Of a DNA stretch of 14,309 bases, positions 1 to 6,022 are shown one piece after another (the stretch's first letter is position 1; each line of letters opens with the position of its first letter). The DNA is from Caulobacteraceae bacterium (GTDB lineage Bacteria > Pseudomonadota > Alphaproteobacteria > Caulobacterales > Caulobacteraceae). Position numbers and translations under genes: made by a program. The notes below the pieces were generated by a model, which saw only the letters and a program-made list of their open reading frames with translations, was not told the origin of the DNA and made no database searches. The stretch covers positions 1 through 14,309 of the forward strand of contig SDZP01000053.1 in assembly GCA_004144935.1 (NCBI GenBank), given 5' to 3'.

Positions 1-82
1 GCAGGGGACGGGAGCCGGCTCGTCGGCGCGGCGCCCCGCCGGTGGGAGCCGCGAGGGCGACGTCCGCCTGGACGGTGGTCAC
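1..82 (-). CDS. N-terminal fragment of a second sugar ABC-transporter permease (MalG/UgpE-like), cut by the window edge
   Basis: Reading leftward from a GTG at 82-80, the frame stays open to the window edge and encodes about 27 residues, beginning V-T-T-V-Q-A-D-V-A-L and ending in an Arg-rich stretch (R-R-R-A-G-S-R). This is a usual cytosolic lead-in before the first membrane helix of MalG/UgpE-type permeases, but the helices lie outside the window. The GTG overlaps the TGA of the upstream permease fragment in a 4-nt GTGA overlap, and a good Shine-Dalgarno (GAGGAGAAGGA) precedes it. This is the standard arrangement of paired permease genes in carbohydrate importers. The assignment depends mainly on that context, because the visible peptide is too short to identify alone. 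The style resembles actinobacterial transporters more than the rest of the window (inference). Confidence 0.5.
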   Translation of the reverse strand, partial: MTTVQADVALAAPTGGAPRRRAGSRPL

Positions 83-708
83 GAGTCCTTCTCCTCACGG
101 AGCAGACGGAACTGCAGCAGGACGAAGAACAGCATGATCACCGTCAGCAGCACGACCTGCGCGGCGCCGAGGTTGCGGCTGCCGAACGCGTACGAGGTCC
201 GGTAGGCCTCGAACATCAGCAGGGTGGTGCTGCTCTGGGGCCCGCCGCCGGTGAGCAGCTGGACCGGCACGAAGAGCACGAAGTTGGCGACGGTGTCGGC
301 GACCAGGACGAACAGCAGCGGGCGTCGCAGCATCGGGATCGTGATGTGGAAGAAGGTCGTCTCCCAGCCTCGCCAGAAGCCGCCCGGATCCAGGGCGACG
401 CAGTGGCGACCGACGCCGCGACGGGACAGCTCCAGCACCAGGCGGGCGCCCACGGAGCTGCCGACCAGGTCGACCGCGCCCAGCTGCTCGGCCTCGATGA
501 AGGCCGTCAGGGCGTCCGCGAAGGCGGCGATGGTCTGGCGTCCCGCAACCGGCGGCGACCGGCCATGCCCCGGCAGGTCGATCAGGATCAGCTCCCGCGA
601 CTGGCTGAGCGGGGCCGAGATCGTGTCCCACGACCGCAGGCTGCCCCCCAGGCCATGGACCAGAAGCAGGGGCGGACCCCTGCCTGTGCGCTCGAAGTGC
701 AGGGTCAT
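79..708 (-). CDS. Chimeric ORF: alpha/beta-hydrolase N-terminus fused to the C-terminus of a MalF/UgpA-type ABC permease
   Basis: This 209-residue frame joins two unrelated proteins. Residues 1 to ~115 are the start of an alpha/beta hydrolase: an oxyanion-hole HGLGG (18-22), a LIDLPGHGRS loop (42-51) and a nucleophile elbow G-S-S-V-G (83-87, Ser85 as nucleophile). The acid and His of the triad, normally in the second half, are missing. Residues ~119-209 read as the end of a binding-protein-dependent sugar permease: the tail of the EAA loop (HITIPMLRRP, 121-130), a hydrophobic segment, the characteristic LTGGGPQ (152-158), then a final helix (185-201) and a charged tail. The front of the permease, including the EAA signature itself, is absent. 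Neither half should work as usual. The ATG at 708 is chosen because the hydrolase fold begins there; no strong Shine-Dalgarno is visible. The fusion is either an assembly chimera or a genuine rearrangement. Confidence 0.8.
   Translation of the reverse strand: MTLHFERTGRGPPLLLVHGLGGSLRSWDTISAPLSQSRELILIDLPGHGRSPPVAGRQTIAAFADALTAFIEAEQLGAVDLVGSSVGARLVLELSRRGVGRHCVALDPGGFWRGWETTFFHITIPMLRRPLLFVLVADTVANFVLFVPVQLLTGGGPQSSTTLLMFEAYRTSYAFGSRNLGAAQVVLLTVIMLFFVLLQFRLLREEKDS
346..366 (-). other. Junction between hydrolase and permease sequence
   Basis: The switch from hydrolase-like to permease-like protein falls in codons 115-121 (W-E-T-T-F-F-H). Both families can plausibly carry a Trp followed by an aromatic pair here: hydrolases after the DPGGFWRGW stretch, permeases before the ITIPML of the EAA loop. 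The exact break cannot be fixed from sequence alone. Such shared codons are what microhomology-driven recombination or a short-overlap assembly error would leave. Confidence 0.6.
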
Positions 709-852
709 GCCGATACCACGATGGATGCCGCCGGAGGGTCAGCGGGGTCGGCAGGTTAAAGCCACCGGCGGCGCCATCGGTTGCACGGCTCCGCCGCCGG
801 CAGGTTTGCGCGCCGGGCCGGGATGCTCCTCGCCAAAGGGGCGACACCCTGC

Positions 853-867
853 TGACATTCCATGTCA
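853..867. promoter_or_regulatory. Perfect inverted repeat TGACAT-N3-ATGTCA, likely operator
   Basis: TGACATTCCATGTCA is a 15-bp inverted repeat with perfect 6-bp arms, lying 31 bp before the GTG of the YafY-type regulator. The half-sites TGACA and TGTCA start 10 bp apart, one helical turn. A related pair stands in front of the VOC gene at 1593-1607. An autoregulatory operator for the regulator is the simplest reading (inference). Confidence 0.5.
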
Positions 868-898
868 GGATGCCTCACCCGCCCGCCGAGAATGCCCA

Positions 899-1588
899 GT
901 GTCCCGCGCCCAACGCCTGCTCGACCTCATCCAGCTCCTCCGCCGCCACCGCCGCCCGGTGGCCGGCGCCCTGCTGGCCGAAGACCTCGGCGTCTCCCTG
1001 CGCACCCTCTACCGCGACATCGAGACCCTGAAGGCCCAGGGCGCCCACATCGAGGGCGAGGCCGGGGTCGGCTTCATGCTGCGCTCCGGCTTCCTGCTGC
1101 CGCCGCTGATGTTCTCCGAGGAGGAGATCGAGGCGCTGGTGCTGGGCTCGCGCTGGGTGTCGCAGCGGGCCGACGGGTCCCTGGGCCTGGCGGCGGCCAA
1201 TGTGCTGGCCAAGGTCGGGGCGGTGCTGCCGCCGGATCTGAAGGCCGGCATCGAGTCCTCGGGGCTGCTGATCGGTCCGGGCGAAGCCATCGCCGCCGGC
1301 GGGGCCGAGCTGGCCGCCATCCGCCAGGCCATCCGCGGCGAGCGCCGCATGCGGATCGCCTATGGCGACGAGGCGGGCCGGGTCACCCGCCGCACCGTCT
1401 GGCCCTTCGTGCTGGCCTTCTACGACCGGGTGCGGGTGGTCGCCGCCTGGTGCGAGCTGCGCCAGGGCTACCGCCATTTCCGGGCCGACCGCATCACGGT
1501 GCTGGAGGTCACGGCCCAGCGCTATCCCCGCCGCCGCGCCGCCCTGCTCAAGGAATGGCGGGCCCTGCGCGACATCCCCGAGCAATGA
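899..1588 (+). CDS. YafY/DeoR-type HTH transcriptional regulator with WYL domain
   Basis: A 229-residue DNA-binding regulator of the YafY family. An N-terminal winged HTH (about residues 4-60) carries the recognition-helix signature VSLRTLYRDIETL (32-44). A WYL-type ligand-sensing domain occupies roughly 136-205, ending in the typical YRHFRADRI (191-199). WYL domains sense nucleotides, nucleic acids or unknown small ligands; the ligand here cannot be read. The frame is open much further upstream, but homology begins at the GTG at 899 (V-S-R-A-Q-R-L-L-D-L), and the upstream part is meaningless low-complexity sequence that overlaps the antisense hydrolase. An inverted repeat at 853-867 sits just before the start. 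The VOC gene lies 86 bp downstream on the same strand behind a similar half-site pair and is the likely target. This regulator plus glyoxalase-fold pairing is common in alphaproteobacteria. Confidence 0.88.
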   Translation: MSRAQRLLDLIQLLRRHRRPVAGALLAEDLGVSLRTLYRDIETLKAQGAHIEGEAGVGFMLRSGFLLPPLMFSEEEIEALVLGSRWVSQRADGSLGLAAANVLAKVGAVLPPDLKAGIESSGLLIGPGEAIAAGGAELAAIRQAIRGERRMRIAYGDEAGRVTRRTVWPFVLAFYDRVRVVAAWCELRQGYRHFRADRITVLEVTAQRYPRRRAALLKEWRALRDIPEQ

Positions 1589-1592
1589 CTCC

Positions 1593-1607
1593 TGACAAAA
1601 ACTGACA
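1593..1607. promoter_or_regulatory. Direct repeat TGACA-N5-TGACA before the VOC gene
   Basis: Two TGACA half-sites start at 1593 and 1603, exactly 10 bp apart, in the gap between the regulator stop and the VOC gene. The spacing equals that of the inverted pair at 853/863. This suggests binding by the same YafY-type regulator or overlap with the promoter -35 region. Confidence 0.4.
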
Positions 1608-1674
1608 GCAGGGTCCTCTACGCCTGTCTCCGCCGCCGCCCGATCCCGGGCCGCGCCCCTTGAAGGAGACCTCG

Positions 1675-2046
1675 ATGCCCGCTTTCAGCTTCCTGCTGCT
1701 GCATGTCGCCGACCACGCCGCCAGCGCCCGCTTCTACAACCGCCTGCTCGGCCTCCCCATCCTCGAGCAGAAGGACGGCTTTTCCACGCTGCCCCTGCGC
1801 GATGGCGTCATGCTCGGCCTCTGGGAGCGCCGGACGGTGGAGCCGGCCAGTTCCGGCCAGACCGGGGCCAGCGAGGTCGCCCTCAGCGTGGCCGGCGCCG
1901 CCGCCGTCGAGGCCCTGCACGCCGACTGGTCAGCCCAGGGCCTGCCCATCCTGCAGGCCCTGACCTTGATGAGCTTCGGGACCACCTTCGTCGCCGAAGA
2001 CCCCGACGGCCACCGCCTCCGCGTCTTCGCCCCGCCTGGCGCCTGA
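1675..2046 (+). CDS. VOC (glyoxalase/bleomycin-resistance fold) family protein
   Basis: A 123-residue single-module vicinal-oxygen-chelate protein. It opens with the beta-alpha-beta pattern H-V-A-D-H-A-A-S-A-R-F-Y-N-R-L-L-G-L (from residue 10) and closes with F-V-A-E-D-P-D-G-H-R-L-R-V-F (106-119). In metal-dependent members the last strand usually supplies a Glu (as in the NxxEL pattern). Here Arg takes that place, so a ligand-binding or resistance-type role is as likely as catalysis. Two paired betaalphabetabetabeta modules are needed per site, so it should dimerise. The ATG at 1675 is chosen over an in-frame TTG at 1660, because AAGGAG at 1663-1668 lies 6 nt before it. The gene follows the YafY-type regulator and is probably controlled by it. 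The substrate is unknown. Confidence 0.85.
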   Translation: MPAFSFLLLHVADHAASARFYNRLLGLPILEQKDGFSTLPLRDGVMLGLWERRTVEPASSGQTGASEVALSVAGAAAVEALHADWSAQGLPILQALTLMSFGTTFVAEDPDGHRLRVFAPPGA

Positions 2047-2102
2047 GGACTGTTCCGGGCGGCTGCCTTGGCGCCGCCCGGGCCAAGCTAGATCCACCCT
2101 TA

Positions 2103-2251
2103 TCCGCTCATCCCGGCGAAGGCCGGGATCCAGTTCATAGGGCGCCGCCTGTGCCGAGTGAGCGCCGGTGTGGTTCTGACAGACCTTCAGTGCTTCCCTT
2201 GGAGCACCGGGCTCTTCGAACTGGGTCCCGGCGTTCGCCGGGATGAGCGGA
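2103..2251. repeat. MITE-like palindromic element with ~34-bp terminal inverted repeats
   Basis: A 149-bp non-coding element. The left end (2103-2136) and the right end (2218-2251) are inverted copies that differ at only 2 positions. Each end also folds on itself through a CCCGGCGAAGGCCGGG-type hairpin (left 2112-2127, right 2226-2241). The interior (2137-2217) has no gene. No convincing target-site duplication is visible. Translated, the arms give the I-P-A-N-A-G-T-Q / L-D-P-G-L-R-R-D-E-R strings that recur as spurious ORF tails in many proteobacteria, so the element is a known type of dispersed repeat. It sits between the convergent 3' ends of the VOC and GST genes, where it may also end transcription. 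Confidence 0.8.
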
Positions 2252-2264
2252 GGATTGGCGGACC

Positions 2265-2966
2265 CTACCCGCCCAGCACCTTGCGCAGCGACGCCTCGAT
2301 CCTGCCGCCGCACCAGGCCTCGCCGTAGTCGGCCCGCGCCGTCTCGGCCAGGGCGGCCAGCGGCGGCAGGGCGGCGACCCGCCGCGACAGGGCGGCGGTC
2401 AGCGGGGCCTCGTCCTGCAGGATGGCGTCCAGGGCCGGGAAGTGGTCGGCCATCGTCGTCCACAGGGTGGCGGTGACGATGTCGGCCACGCCGGGCGCCG
2501 CGCCGCCGAGCAGATGGCCGCTGGTCTTCTTCAGCCCATGCCGGCGGCCGGTCTCCTCCCAGAAGGACATCCATTTCCTCAGGCGCGGCTCGAACTCGGT
2601 CCAGCGTTTGGCCGTCCACATCTGCCGGCCGCCGTCGAGGGTCAGCTCGTCGATGACGTCGTTGGCGTCGGCCACCACCTTGATGGCCAGCGCCCGCCCG
2701 GCCGGCGTCTCCGGCAGCAGGCCGAGCGTCTCGCCGAGATAGAGGACGATGGCCGGCGTCTGCGACAGGGCCACGTCGGCGCCGTGGTCGACCAGCACCG
2801 GCGGTCCCATGAAGGGCGCCGGCATGTCCCGCACCCGGCCCGCCATCAGCTTGGAGATCGCCTCGTCGCCCGCCTCCGTCCAGGTCTTGCCGGCATAGGC
2901 CAGCACGGCGCGGACGAACTGGCCGCGGAAGGGCAGGGACCAATAGTAGAGGGTGTAGTCGCTCAT
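2265..2966 (-). CDS. Glutathione S-transferase
   Basis: A 233-residue cytosolic GST. The thioredoxin-like N-terminal domain (about 1-85) begins Y-T-L-Y-Y-W-S-L-P-F-R-G-Q-F-V-R. Tyr8 lies where alpha/mu/pi/sigma-class enzymes carry the catalytic Tyr, followed by the family's R-G...R pattern. The cis-Pro is in P-P-V-L-V (55-59), and the gamma-Glu-binding turn is S-Q-T-P-A-I (68-73). An all-helical C-terminal domain follows (about 95-220), with the N-capping-box-like region near A-P-G-V-A-D-I. The start at 2966 has GGAG 8 nt upstream and fits the family length. A longer upstream frame exists but adds only repeat- and promoter-derived sequence. It stands alone, transcribed toward the palindromic element at 2103-2251. 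Its role is probably conjugation or detoxification; the substrate is not predictable. Confidence 0.9.
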   Translation of the reverse strand: MSDYTLYYWSLPFRGQFVRAVLAYAGKTWTEAGDEAISKLMAGRVRDMPAPFMGPPVLVDHGADVALSQTPAIVLYLGETLGLLPETPAGRALAIKVVADANDVIDELTLDGGRQMWTAKRWTEFEPRLRKWMSFWEETGRRHGLKKTSGHLLGGAAPGVADIVTATLWTTMADHFPALDAILQDEAPLTAALSRRVAALPPLAALAETARADYGEAWCGGRIEASLRKVLGG

Positions 2967-3303
2967 CGCGAAGCTCCGTCGGCAGGCCCCGGCGGGTCAA
3001 CGCCGCCCGGCCCGCCGCGTTCACCCCGGGCGCTCCGAAACCTCAACACGGGCGCTACGCCGCCGCTATCAAATCACGACGCCAACGCCGCCGAATCCAG
3101 CCTCGACCACGACCCGATCTCAACGCAAAACAGACGATGTTTCAAAGACTTATACTCTCGAATACTCTGCAAACATGGTATCATGCCCGCCGCTTCGATA
3201 CCCCGGCCGGCCCATCACCCCCCTTTCAAGGGGCGCGGCGGGGCGCCAGAAGCAGGTTAGGTGCGGCCAGATCATCGGATTGGGCCTTGTTGCGAGGAAG
3301 CTG
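2967..3303. other. Divergent intergenic region (337 bp) between GST and the secreted-protein gene
   Basis: No gene is supported here. The middle (3120-3180) is markedly AT-richer than its surroundings and holds two ATACTCT direct repeats 10 bp apart (3152-3158 and 3162-3168), plus TATACT and TATAAG strings that could serve as -10 boxes on either strand. No clean -35/-10 pair can be assigned. At 3220-3233 a CCCCTTTCAAGGGG hairpin resembles the short intergenic repeats of this bacterial group (compare 14224-14248). Promoters for both flanking genes should lie here. Confidence 0.55.
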
Positions 3304-3309
3304 ATGATC
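3270..3309 (+). promoter_or_regulatory. Potential mRNA stem-loop covering the start codon of the secreted-protein gene
   Basis: GATCATC (3270-3276) is complementary to GATGATC (3303-3309), which contains the ATG at 3304. A G-U and a G-C pair extend the stem inward to about 9 bp. The Shine-Dalgarno (GCGAGGAAG, 3292-3300) would lie in the loop. Such a fold could limit initiation. It may be fortuitous. Confidence 0.25.
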
Positions 3310-3723
3310 AAGGCGAAGATGACGGCGCTGGCCGTTATGGGGATCGCGCTGGCGGGACTGGGCGGATCGATGATCGGCCCGGCTCCCGTCCAGGCCGCGT
3401 CGAAGGCCGGCAAACTGGCCGCCAAACGCCTGAAACAGTGCATGACGGTGCTGGAGCCGGCCACCGACCACGCCGAGGCGGCCCTGGCCGACGGCGACGG
3501 CATGGACGCCCCGGGGGCCGACTACCGGGCCTTCTGCGCCACCATGACCCGGCACGACGCCATCCTCACCGACGATGCGCGCAACCTGGCGGTCTGCGAG
3601 GGCATCCCGCTGGAGGGCCAGGACGAGGCCACGGTGCTCGGCCTGCTCAGCGAACTGAAGTACGACCGCGAGGCCATCGCCGAGTCGCGGGCGACCGTCT
3701 GCCAGGCGGCCGACCTCGACTGA
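3304..3723 (+). CDS. Small secreted (periplasmic) four-cysteine protein of unknown function
   Basis: A 139-residue protein with a clear Sec signal peptide: basic M-I-K-A-K, hydrophobic core (about 7-24), and a signal-peptidase I site after P-V-Q-A (near residue 33). The mature part is about 106 residues, charged and mostly helical in character. Its four cysteines sit in K-Q-C-M, F-C-A-T, A-V-C-E-G and T-V-C-Q-A, enough for two disulfides, which fits an oxidising periplasm. The ATG at 3304 is preferred over an upstream in-frame ATG at 3175, because GAGGAAG lies just upstream and the signal peptide starts here. I do not recognise the family. It is the first gene to the right of a 337-bp divergent promoter region and is separated from alanine dehydrogenase by 171 bp, so a shared operon is possible but not shown. 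Confidence 0.75.
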   Translation: MIKAKMTALAVMGIALAGLGGSMIGPAPVQAASKAGKLAAKRLKQCMTVLEPATDHAEAALADGDGMDAPGADYRAFCATMTRHDAILTDDARNLAVCEGIPLEGQDEATVLGLLSELKYDREAIAESRATVCQAADLD

Positions 3724-3816
3724 CCTTCGCCGGGCGGCGCGGAACTGCGGGAAGCCTGGGGTTGTTGATCCCGGGCGGGCGACGAAATCGGGCTGCCGCC
3801 TTCGCCTCACGGGCTC

Positions 3817-3834
3817 GAACGCGCAACAGCGTTC
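3817..3834. promoter_or_regulatory. Inverted repeat GAACGC-N6-GCGTTC upstream of ald
   Basis: This perfect 6-bp-arm inverted repeat abuts TTGACC (3835-3840), a possible -35 box, 61 bp before the ald start. Alanine dehydrogenase genes are often controlled by Lrp/AsnC-type regulators such as AldR. No such regulator lies in the window, so the binder is unknown. Confidence 0.35.
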
Positions 3835-3852
3835 TTGACCTTGCGGCATGAA

Positions 3853-3868
3853 GGGGCCAAACGGCCCC
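3853..3868 (+). other. Leader hairpin GGGGCC-AAAC-GGCCCC before ald
   Basis: A perfect 6-bp G/C stem with a 4-nt loop ends 12 nt before the Shine-Dalgarno GAGGAGGAAA. No U-tract follows, so it is not an intrinsic terminator. It may stabilise the 5' end or affect initiation. Confidence 0.35.
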
Positions 3869-3894
3869 GAAAGAGCCCCCGAGGAGGAAAGCCC

Positions 3895-5007
<1,113 letters not shown>

Positions 5008-5018
5008 GGGCGAGATCT

Positions 5019-5045
5019 CCCTCCCCCCACCGGGGAGGGCTTTCT
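5019..5045 (+). terminator. Intrinsic terminator after ald
   Basis: CCCTCCCC (5019-5026) pairs perfectly with GGGGAGGG (5032-5039) over a 5-nt loop, followed by a short pyrimidine tract CTTTCT. It begins 12 nt after the ald stop and just before the convergent GNAT stop, so it can insulate both genes. The U-run is weak, as often in GC-rich genomes. Confidence 0.65.
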
Positions 5046-5586
5046 ATCGAACCCGCGCCTTCCACTGCTCACGCGTCTGCCCCCAGACCTCGGTCGGCAT
5101 ATGCTCGTAGGGGGCCGGCATCTTGCCCGGTCCCCGCAGGGTCGAACCCAGCCGTTTGGCCACCACCTGCGAGGCGACATTGTCCGGATGGATGGTGTGG
5201 ATCACCTCGCTCCAGCCCAGCGTATCGAACGCCCAGTCGATGGTGGCGACGGCCGCCTCCATCGCATAGCCCTTGCCCCAGGCCGTCTTCAGCAGGGCCC
5301 AGCCGACCTCCGTGCCCGGCCAGCCCTCCGGAACCCAGGGCCCGACCCGTCCCAGCCATTCGCCCGTCTCGCGGTCCAGCACGCTGAACATCGCATAGCC
5401 CTCGATCGCCCAGGCCCCGGCCATCGACATCATCCCGCGCCAGGCGGTCGAGCGTTCCTGCGGCCCGCCGATGAAGCCGGAGTTCTCCTCGTCGGCCATC
5501 AGCAGGGCCCAGCTGTCGAAGTCCTCCCGCGCCGTCGGGCGCAGGATCAGGCGGGCGGTGGTCAGGGTCGGGCCGGGGGCGATCAT
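5044..5586 (-). CDS. GNAT-family N-acetyltransferase (RimJ/RimL-like)
   Basis: A 180-residue acetyl-CoA-dependent acyltransferase. It begins with the L-T-T-A-R-L-I-L-R-P strand typical of the RimJ/RimL/SpeG-like branch. The acetyl-CoA pyrophosphate loop is A-W-G-K-G-Y-A-M-E-A (102-111), and the motif B region is H-P-D-N-V-A-S-Q-V-V-A-K-R-L-G (133-147). The substrate (a ribosomal-protein N-terminus, an amine or an antibiotic) cannot be told. The ATG at 5586 is the only start that keeps the first strand; the next Met is residue 30. It has no clear Shine-Dalgarno and lies only 17 nt downstream of a strong intrinsic terminator (5604-5628). Expression therefore depends on read-through or on a very short leader. 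It converges with ald across the terminator at 5019-5039. Confidence 0.9.
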   Translation of the reverse strand: MIAPGPTLTTARLILRPTAREDFDSWALLMADEENSGFIGGPQERSTAWRGMMSMAGAWAIEGYAMFSVLDRETGEWLGRVGPWVPEGWPGTEVGWALLKTAWGKGYAMEAAVATIDWAFDTLGWSEVIHTIHPDNVASQVVAKRLGSTLRGPGKMPAPYEHMPTEVWGQTREQWKARVR

Positions 5587-5603
5587 GGCCGCAGGCTACA
5601 ACG

Positions 5604-5628
5604 AAAAAGGCGCCCCGGAAGGGCGCCT
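5604..5628 (-). terminator. Strong intrinsic terminator of the small-peptide transcript
   Basis: On the minus strand AGGCGCCC, a 5-nt loop and GGGCGCCT form a perfect 8-bp G/C-rich stem (5608-5628) followed directly by a T5 tract (5608-5604) and C-G-T-T. This is the best intrinsic terminator in the window. It lies 80 nt after the stop of the 36-residue peptide gene and 17 nt before the GNAT start. Confidence 0.85.
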
Positions 5629-5653
5629 GTTCAGTCAATTTCGCAGCGCGGTG

Positions 5654-5694
5654 CTCCACCGGGTCGGGCAGGGGGAGTGTCAGACCCGGTGGAG
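5654..5694 (-). ncRNA. Stem-loop with C-rich loop, candidate 3'-UTR-derived small RNA (with terminator 5604-5628)
   Basis: CTCCACCGGGTC and GACCCGGTGGAG (5654-5665 and 5683-5694) make a perfect 12-bp stem. On the minus strand the 17-nt loop reads UGACACUCCCCCUGCCC. The hairpin lies between the stop of the small peptide and its terminator. The CUCCCCC loop is complementary to G-rich Shine-Dalgarno sequences. Alphaproteobacterial sRNAs with C-rich (CCUCCUCCC-type) loops are known, such as the Rhodobacter CcsR RNAs, released from transcripts of a small ORF, and Caulobacter GsrN. Similarity is structural only; no family membership is claimed. A processed RNA of about 90 nt (5604-5694) is the hypothesis. 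Confidence 0.4.
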
Positions 5695-5708
5695 TTGGGC
5701 GCGGCGGC

Positions 5709-5819
5709 TCAAGCGCCGAGAACCCGCGCGGCGGCTTCCATCTGAGCGATGCCCAGGATGGCGATGACGGGGATGGAGGCCAGGATCAGGCTGGCCAGGT
5801 TGGAGATGCGAGCGGTCAT
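5709..5819 (-). CDS. 36-residue single-helix membrane peptide
   Basis: A short ORF from ATG at 5819 to TGA at 5709. It begins M-T-A-R-I-S-N-L-A-S-L-I-L-A-S and carries one hydrophobic helix at about residues 8-26 (L-A-S-L-I-L-A-S-I-P-V-I-A-I-L-G-I-A), then a short tail ending A-A-R-V-L-G-A. A purine-rich GAGGGA lies 9 nt before the start. It has its own AT-rich upstream region and its own terminator, so it is a self-contained transcription unit, which argues for a real gene. The positively charged N-terminus and single helix suggest an inner-membrane peptide, with the N-terminus likely inside. I know similar short hydrophobic proteins in this bacterial group only as hypothetical, and no function can be given. 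It could also chiefly serve as the 5' part of a regulatory RNA. Confidence 0.6.
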   Translation of the reverse strand: MTARISNLASLILASIPVIAILGIAQMEAAARVLGA

Positions 5820-5875
5820 GTCAGTAGTCCCTCTGTTTGTGTGCGGCGGCGCGTCCCTGCGCTGCTGTGATTTGA

Positions 5876-5913
5876 GGTATACTGAACGAGACCTGAGAAG
5901 GCTTGTTAAGCCT
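5876..5913 (-). promoter_or_regulatory. Putative promoter/operator of the small-peptide unit
   Basis: On the minus strand TATACC (5881-5876) is a possible -10 box. A perfect inverted repeat AGGCTT-AAC-AAGCCT (5913-5899) lies upstream and overlaps the expected -35 position, where no good consensus hexamer is seen. The 57 nt between the -10 box and the ATG would be the leader. The missing -35 suggests activation or a non-housekeeping sigma factor (inference). Confidence 0.35.
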
Positions 5914-5946
5914 GCGTCATGACGTCGTTGTAAGAGAATAACGCCG

Positions 5947-5963
5947 GCGTAATGAGGTTACGC
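5947..5963. promoter_or_regulatory. Inverted repeat GCGTAA-N5-TTACGC
   Basis: A perfect 6-bp-arm repeat within the 200-bp AT-richer region upstream of the small-peptide unit. A 10-bp palindrome CGTCATGACG (5915-5924) lies between it and the promoter-proximal repeat. The clustering suggests a multi-site control region, but no binder can be named. Confidence 0.3.
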
Positions 5964-5994
5964 GAATGTAATCATTGAGATGAGGTTCGCGGTC

Positions 5995-6019
5995 CCTTCT
6001 CCCGGCCAGCGGGATAAGG
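5995..6019 (-). terminator. Hairpin directly after the thioesterase operon, possible terminator
   Basis: A 10-bp stem with one mismatch and a 5-nt loop begins 4 nt after the TAG of the second thioesterase. No U-tract follows, so it may stabilise the mRNA 3' end or act with Rho rather than as an intrinsic terminator. Confidence 0.35.
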
Positions 6020-6022
6020 ACG

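Noticed and set aside
224..898. Long upstream extension of the YafY-type regulator's frame
   Set aside because: The extension is antisense to the hydrolase, has shadow-type Arg/Pro/Ser-rich composition and crosses the 853-867 operator. Family homology starts at the GTG at 899.
2103..2251. CRISPR-like repeat arrangement
   Set aside because: There are only two inverted arms and no series of direct repeats with spacers. No CRISPR array or cas gene is seen anywhere in the window.
1930..3024. 364-residue minus-strand frame spanning the GST gene and the palindromic element
   Set aside because: It is a shifted frame of the GST gene running into the repeat. The IPANAGTQ-like string comes from the repeat arms, not from a protein.
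5709..5819. Type I toxin reading of the 36-residue hydrophobic peptide
   Set aside because: No antisense antitoxin promoter or RNA is recognisable on the opposite strand, so toxicity is not supported.
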